DNA of 64,000 nt from Streptomyces sp. CB01635 (GTDB lineage: Bacteria; Actinomycetota; Actinomycetes; Streptomycetales; Streptomycetaceae): contig NZ_NNBL01000030.1 in assembly GCF_002803065.1 (NCBI RefSeq), positions 23,714-87,713 on the forward strand, written 5' to 3'. The position numbers and the translations under genes were made by a program. This document shows, piece by piece, positions 60,988-64,000 of the stretch. Within the stretch, counting starts at the first letter, position 1. Every line of letters starts with the position of its first letter. The notes beneath the pieces are model-generated. The model made no database searches, was not told the origin of the DNA, and saw only the letters and a program-made list of their open reading frames with translations.

Positions 60988-61197
60988 ATCGGCATCGTCG
61001 TCACGCTGGCCGGCCTGCGCGCGGAGGACGGCCGGGACGTCCTACGGGAGATCTCCCAGCACACCGACATCGAGATGCGCCACATCGCCGAACTCATCGT
61101 GTAGTGGGCCCAGGCGGGACACCTCCCCAGCGATCTCCGCCACAAGCTGGAACGCAGCATGGCGACGCGCGCAACCCTGCGCCCCGAACCCGGCTGA
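60961..61197 (+). pseudogene. ANTAR-like domain remnant with in-frame TAG
   Basis: The frame reads VVTLAGLRAEDGRDVLREIS, QHTDIEMRHIAELIV, a TAG at 61102-61104, then WAQAGHLPSDLRHKLERSMA to TGA at 61195. The helical pattern resembles ANTAR RNA-binding domains ('LR.AS..TN..LR.VAE.IV'). The TAG replaces what is normally a Glu codon. The N-terminal part is missing, replaced by the IS5 fragment. Confidence 0.4.
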
Positions 61198-61223
61198 CCG
61201 GTGCTCAGCCCCTCGCGCCGTCG

Positions 61224-63692
61224 TCAGGAGCGCGCTAGCCGGGCCGCGAGATAGGGCGCGGTGACGCTGCGGCGGGCCCTCGCCACCTTGGCCGGCGGGC
61301 CCGCCGCGACCACCCGCCCACCCGCGTCGCCGCCGCCCGGCCCGAGGTCGATGACCCAGTCGGCGGTGGCGATCGTGTCCAGGTCGTGCTCGACGAGGAC
61401 GACCGTGTTGCCGGCGTCGACGAGCCGGTGCAGCTGTCGCAGCAGCAGCGCGATGTCTGAAGGGTGCAGCCCCGCCGTCGGCTCGTCGAGCAGGTAGAGC
61501 GCGTGCCCGCGGCGGGCTCGCTGCAGTTCGCTGGCCAGTTTGATGCGTTGCGCCTCACCACCGCTGAGTTCCGTCGCGGGCTGGCCCAGCCGCAGGTACC
61601 CCAGTCCCACCTCGCGCAACGTCTCCAGACTGCGGGAGGCGGCCGGGACGGCGGACAGGAACTTGGCGGCGGCGTCGACGGACAGCGCCAGTACTTCCGC
61701 GATGTTCTTGCCGCGGTAGGTGACTTCCAGCGTTTCGGCGTTGTACCGGGCGCCCTGGCAGGTCGGGCACGGCGCGTAGGTGCCGGGCAGGAACAGCAGT
61801 TCGACCGCGACGAATCCTTCGCCCTGGCAGGTCTCGCACCGCCCTTCGGGCACGTTGAAGGAGAACCGCCCGGCCGAGTAGCCGCGCGCCCTGGCCTCGT
61901 CCGTCGCCGCGTACAGCTTGCGCACCGCGTCGAACATCCCCGTGTACGTGGCAAGGTTGGACCGGGGAGTTCGGCCGATGGGCCGTTGGTCGACCCGGAC
62001 CAGCCGGTCGAACGACTCGACCCCCGACGCGTCCTGGACGTCGACCTCCAGCTGCGCCTCATCGGGCTCCTCGGGTACGAGTCCGAGGTGGCCGCGGACG
62101 ACCTCGGCGAGCACCTGCGTCACCAGCGTCGACTTTCCGGAACCGGACACGCCCGTCACCGCCGTCAGTACGCAGAGCGGTACGTCGACGGACACGTCGT
62201 GCAGATTGTGGCGGGAGACGCCGCTCAGGTGCAGCCAGCCGTGCGGTGTGCGCGTGCGGTGATCGAGCGGCTGGGCGCGCCCGAACAGGTACTGGCTCGT
62301 GGCCGACTCCCCGACCCGCTCAAGACCGGCGACCGGGCCGCTGTACAGCACGCGTCCGCCGCCCTCACCAGCGCGGGGGCCGATGTCGACCACCCAGTCT
62401 GCCCGCCGTACGACGTCCATGTCGTGCTCCACGACGAACAGCGAGTTGCCCGCCGCCTTGAGGCGGTCCAGCACGTCCAGCAGGGGTTCCGCGTCAGCCG
62501 GGTGCAGGCCCGCGGAGGGTTCGTCGAGAACGTAGACGACGCCGAACAGCCCCGAGCGCAGCTGGGTGGCGATCCGCAGGCGCTGCGCCTCGCCGGGCGA
62601 CAGGGTCGTCGAGCGGCGCCCGAGGCTGAGATATCCGAGGCCCAGGTCGAGCAGTACGTCGACCCGCGCGACCAGATCGCCGCAGATCCGCACCGCGGCC
62701 TCGCTCGTCTCCCCGGATCGGGCGGTCGACGTGGTGGCGTCGGCCTCGGACCGCCCCGCGACGGGCCGCAGCAGCGCCACGACCTCGGTGAGCGGCATCG
62801 CGTTGATCTCGGCGATGGAACGTCCGGCGAAGGTCACGGCGAGCGCCTCGGGCCGCAATCCGCTGCCGTGACACTCGGGGCAGGGCACACTCCTGACGAA
62901 CCGGAGCGCCCGTTCGCGCATCTTCTCGCTCTTGGAGTCGGCGAGGACGTGCATGACGTGCTTGCGGGCGCTCCAGAACTTGCCCTGGTAGCCGTAGTCG
63001 ACGCGGTCCTCCTCCGGCTCGATGTACACGGAGGGCTGCTCGTCCGTGTACAGCAGCCAGTCCCGGTCCTTCTTCCTGAGCCTGCGCCACGGTCGGTCGA
63101 TGTCGATCCCCAGGCCGCTCACGACACTGCGCAGGTTGGCGCCCTGCCAGGCGCCCGGCCAGGCGGCGATCGCCCCCTCGCGGATGCTCAGCGAGGGGTC
63201 CGGGACGAGCAGGTCCTCGGCGACGTCGTGCACGACGCCCAGTCCGTGGCACTCCGGGCAGGCGCCGGCCGCGGTGTTGGGTGAGAACGACTCGGCCTCC
63301 AGCCGCGCGGCCCGGGGCGGATAGGTGCCGGCGCGGGAGTACAGCATGCGCAGCAGATTGGACAGCGTGGTGATGGTGCCGACCGTCGAGCGCGAGCTGG
63401 GCGACCCGCGTCGCTGCTGCAGGGCCACGGCGGGTGGCAGTCCGGTGATTTCCTGCACGTGCGGTGCGCCGACCTGTTGCAACAGCCTTCGGGCGTACGG
63501 CGCTACGGACTCGAAGTAGCGCCGTTGGGCCTCCGCGTAGAGCGTGCCGAACGCGAGCGAGGACTTGCCCGAACCGGAGACGCCGGTGAAGGCGACCATC
63601 GCGTCCCGCGGAACGTCGACATCGATGTTCCGCAGGTTGTTCTCACTCGCGCCCCGGACATGCACGAAGGGGTCGGTCCCGTCCTTGTTCAC
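61224..63692 (-). CDS. UvrA2-like excinuclease ATPase
   Basis: An 822-residue UvrA-family ABC ATPase. Both ATPase modules are complete: Walker A GVSGSGKSSLAFG near residue 37 and GVSGSGKSTLVTQ near residue 508, signature motifs LSPGEAQRLRIATQL and LSGGEAQRIKLASEL, and Walker B LYLLDEPTAGLHPSD. Zinc-knuckle pairs CPECHG and CETCQGEGF are present. It is about 130 residues shorter than UvrA because part of the DNA/UvrB-binding insertions is reduced, as in the UvrA2/DrrC group linked to resistance against DNA-binding drugs. It probably removes bound drugs from DNA or recognises unusual lesions. Confidence 0.88.
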   Translation of the reverse strand: MNKDGTDPFVHVRGASENNLRNIDVDVPRDAMVAFTGVSGSGKSSLAFGTLYAEAQRRYFESVAPYARRLLQQVGAPHVQEITGLPPAVALQQRRGSPSSRSTVGTITTLSNLLRMLYSRAGTYPPRAARLEAESFSPNTAAGACPECHGLGVVHDVAEDLLVPDPSLSIREGAIAAWPGAWQGANLRSVVSGLGIDIDRPWRRLRKKDRDWLLYTDEQPSVYIEPEEDRVDYGYQGKFWSARKHVMHVLADSKSEKMRERALRFVRSVPCPECHGSGLRPEALAVTFAGRSIAEINAMPLTEVVALLRPVAGRSEADATTSTARSGETSEAAVRICGDLVARVDVLLDLGLGYLSLGRRSTTLSPGEAQRLRIATQLRSGLFGVVYVLDEPSAGLHPADAEPLLDVLDRLKAAGNSLFVVEHDMDVVRRADWVVDIGPRAGEGGGRVLYSGPVAGLERVGESATSQYLFGRAQPLDHRTRTPHGWLHLSGVSRHNLHDVSVDVPLCVLTAVTGVSGSGKSTLVTQVLAEVVRGHLGLVPEEPDEAQLEVDVQDASGVESFDRLVRVDQRPIGRTPRSNLATYTGMFDAVRKLYAATDEARARGYSAGRFSFNVPEGRCETCQGEGFVAVELLFLPGTYAPCPTCQGARYNAETLEVTYRGKNIAEVLALSVDAAAKFLSAVPAASRSLETLREVGLGYLRLGQPATELSGGEAQRIKLASELQRARRGHALYLLDEPTAGLHPSDIALLLRQLHRLVDAGNTVVLVEHDLDTIATADWVIDLGPGGGDAGGRVVAAGPPAKVARARRSVTAPYLAARLARS

Positions 63693-63752
63693 CGTTCCTG
63701 ATTACCCGATCGCACCGGGAACCGCGCGACAGGCGCCGTCACCGGGCCCCGC

Positions 63753-64000
63753 TCACACGAGCGTCCGGAGTATCCCGGATCCATTTTCGATACACGGCCT
63801 AAGAGCAATGCCGTTGCGTTGCGGGCTTGCGGGTTGGGGTCTTGTGATGAGGACGGCTTGAGGTCCGGTGCGGGTCGGCTGCGGCCAGGTCCGGTGTTCA
63901 GGTCGCTTGAGGTGGTAGTTGGACATCTTGCGTTTCACTACGCGGGGCTGGCTGCGCAGGCGTCTGATGGGCAGGAGCCGTTCCATGAGGTCCTGTTCGA
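63753..64000 (-). pseudogene. IS4-type transposase, C-terminal part, cut by window edge
   Basis: The frame is open from the window edge: DLMERLLPIRRLRSQPRVVK, RKMSNYHLKRPEHRTWPQPT, ending at TGA/TAA near 63753. 'R....R..PRVVKRK.S.Y..K...H...PQP' is the usual tail of Streptomyces IS4-family transposases. Whether the element is intact outside the window cannot be seen. Confidence 0.65.

Noticed and set aside
59063..61264. A 733-codon forward frame covering the MFS gene and the intron remnant
   Set aside because: Only its part after 60475 (maturase HNH) is meaningful. The first part is the out-of-frame shadow of the MFS gene.

Overview
The window is high-GC actinomycete DNA, almost certainly from a Streptomyces chromosome. 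Supporting signs are very high third-position GC, GTG starts, Tat/lipoprotein signal peptides, translationally coupled operons, and a RheA/Hsp18 pair with the published RheA operator. The density of broken IS elements and truncated genes suggests an accessory or subtelomeric segment. I see no rRNA, tRNA or CRISPR array.

Region 1 (1-5.6 kb) holds a ricin-type lectin gene, several gene remnants, an IS256-type fragment joined to a TetR tail, a GNAT-AAA+ ATPase fusion and a DHA2-type MFS exporter. Region 2 (6-22 kb) is a carbohydrate block. A forward operon encodes a GH2 enzyme, a lipoprotein binding protein and two permeases. Facing it is a reverse operon with a binding protein, two permeases, a GH38-type alpha-mannosidase, a parvulin-like protein, a MazG-like protein and a HIT protein. 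A divergent gene encodes a secreted GxGYxYP protein. A repeated LacI-type box (core ACAACGATGT) sits at the starts of several of these genes, which suggests one regulon; no LacI-family regulator is encoded in the window.

Region 3 (22.5-30.9 kb) is mostly debris: IS701, IS5 and integrase-type fragments, a frameshifted P-loop kinase, and remnants of an MFS transporter, a PP2C phosphatase and a thioredoxin-reductase-like enzyme. Intact genes here are a secreted FN3 protein and ackA. Region 4 (30.9-54.3 kb) is a stress-tolerance island: sugar porter, rheA/hsp18 with two RheA operators, two DUF2267 proteins, PsiE, a KimA-like K+ transporter preceded by a 20-codon leader ORF, FUSC, a PucR/MEDS regulatory pair, and a nine-gene run gsp17M-dnaK-grpE-dnaJ-cbpM-clpB-trx-UBP zinc finger-cNMP/TrxR fusion. 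The combination of small Hsp, Hsp100, thioredoxin, PsiE and a K+ transporter resembles in content the enterobacterial locus of heat resistance (LHR/TLQC). Proposing it as an actinobacterial counterpart is my inference.

Region 5 (54.4-64 kb) holds small membrane proteins, a HAD phosphatase, a nearly full-length but inactive IS with 30-bp terminal inverted repeats, a divergent LysR/MFS pair, the 3' end of a group II intron, an ANTAR-like remnant, a UvrA2-like ATPase and an IS4-type transposase running off the right edge.
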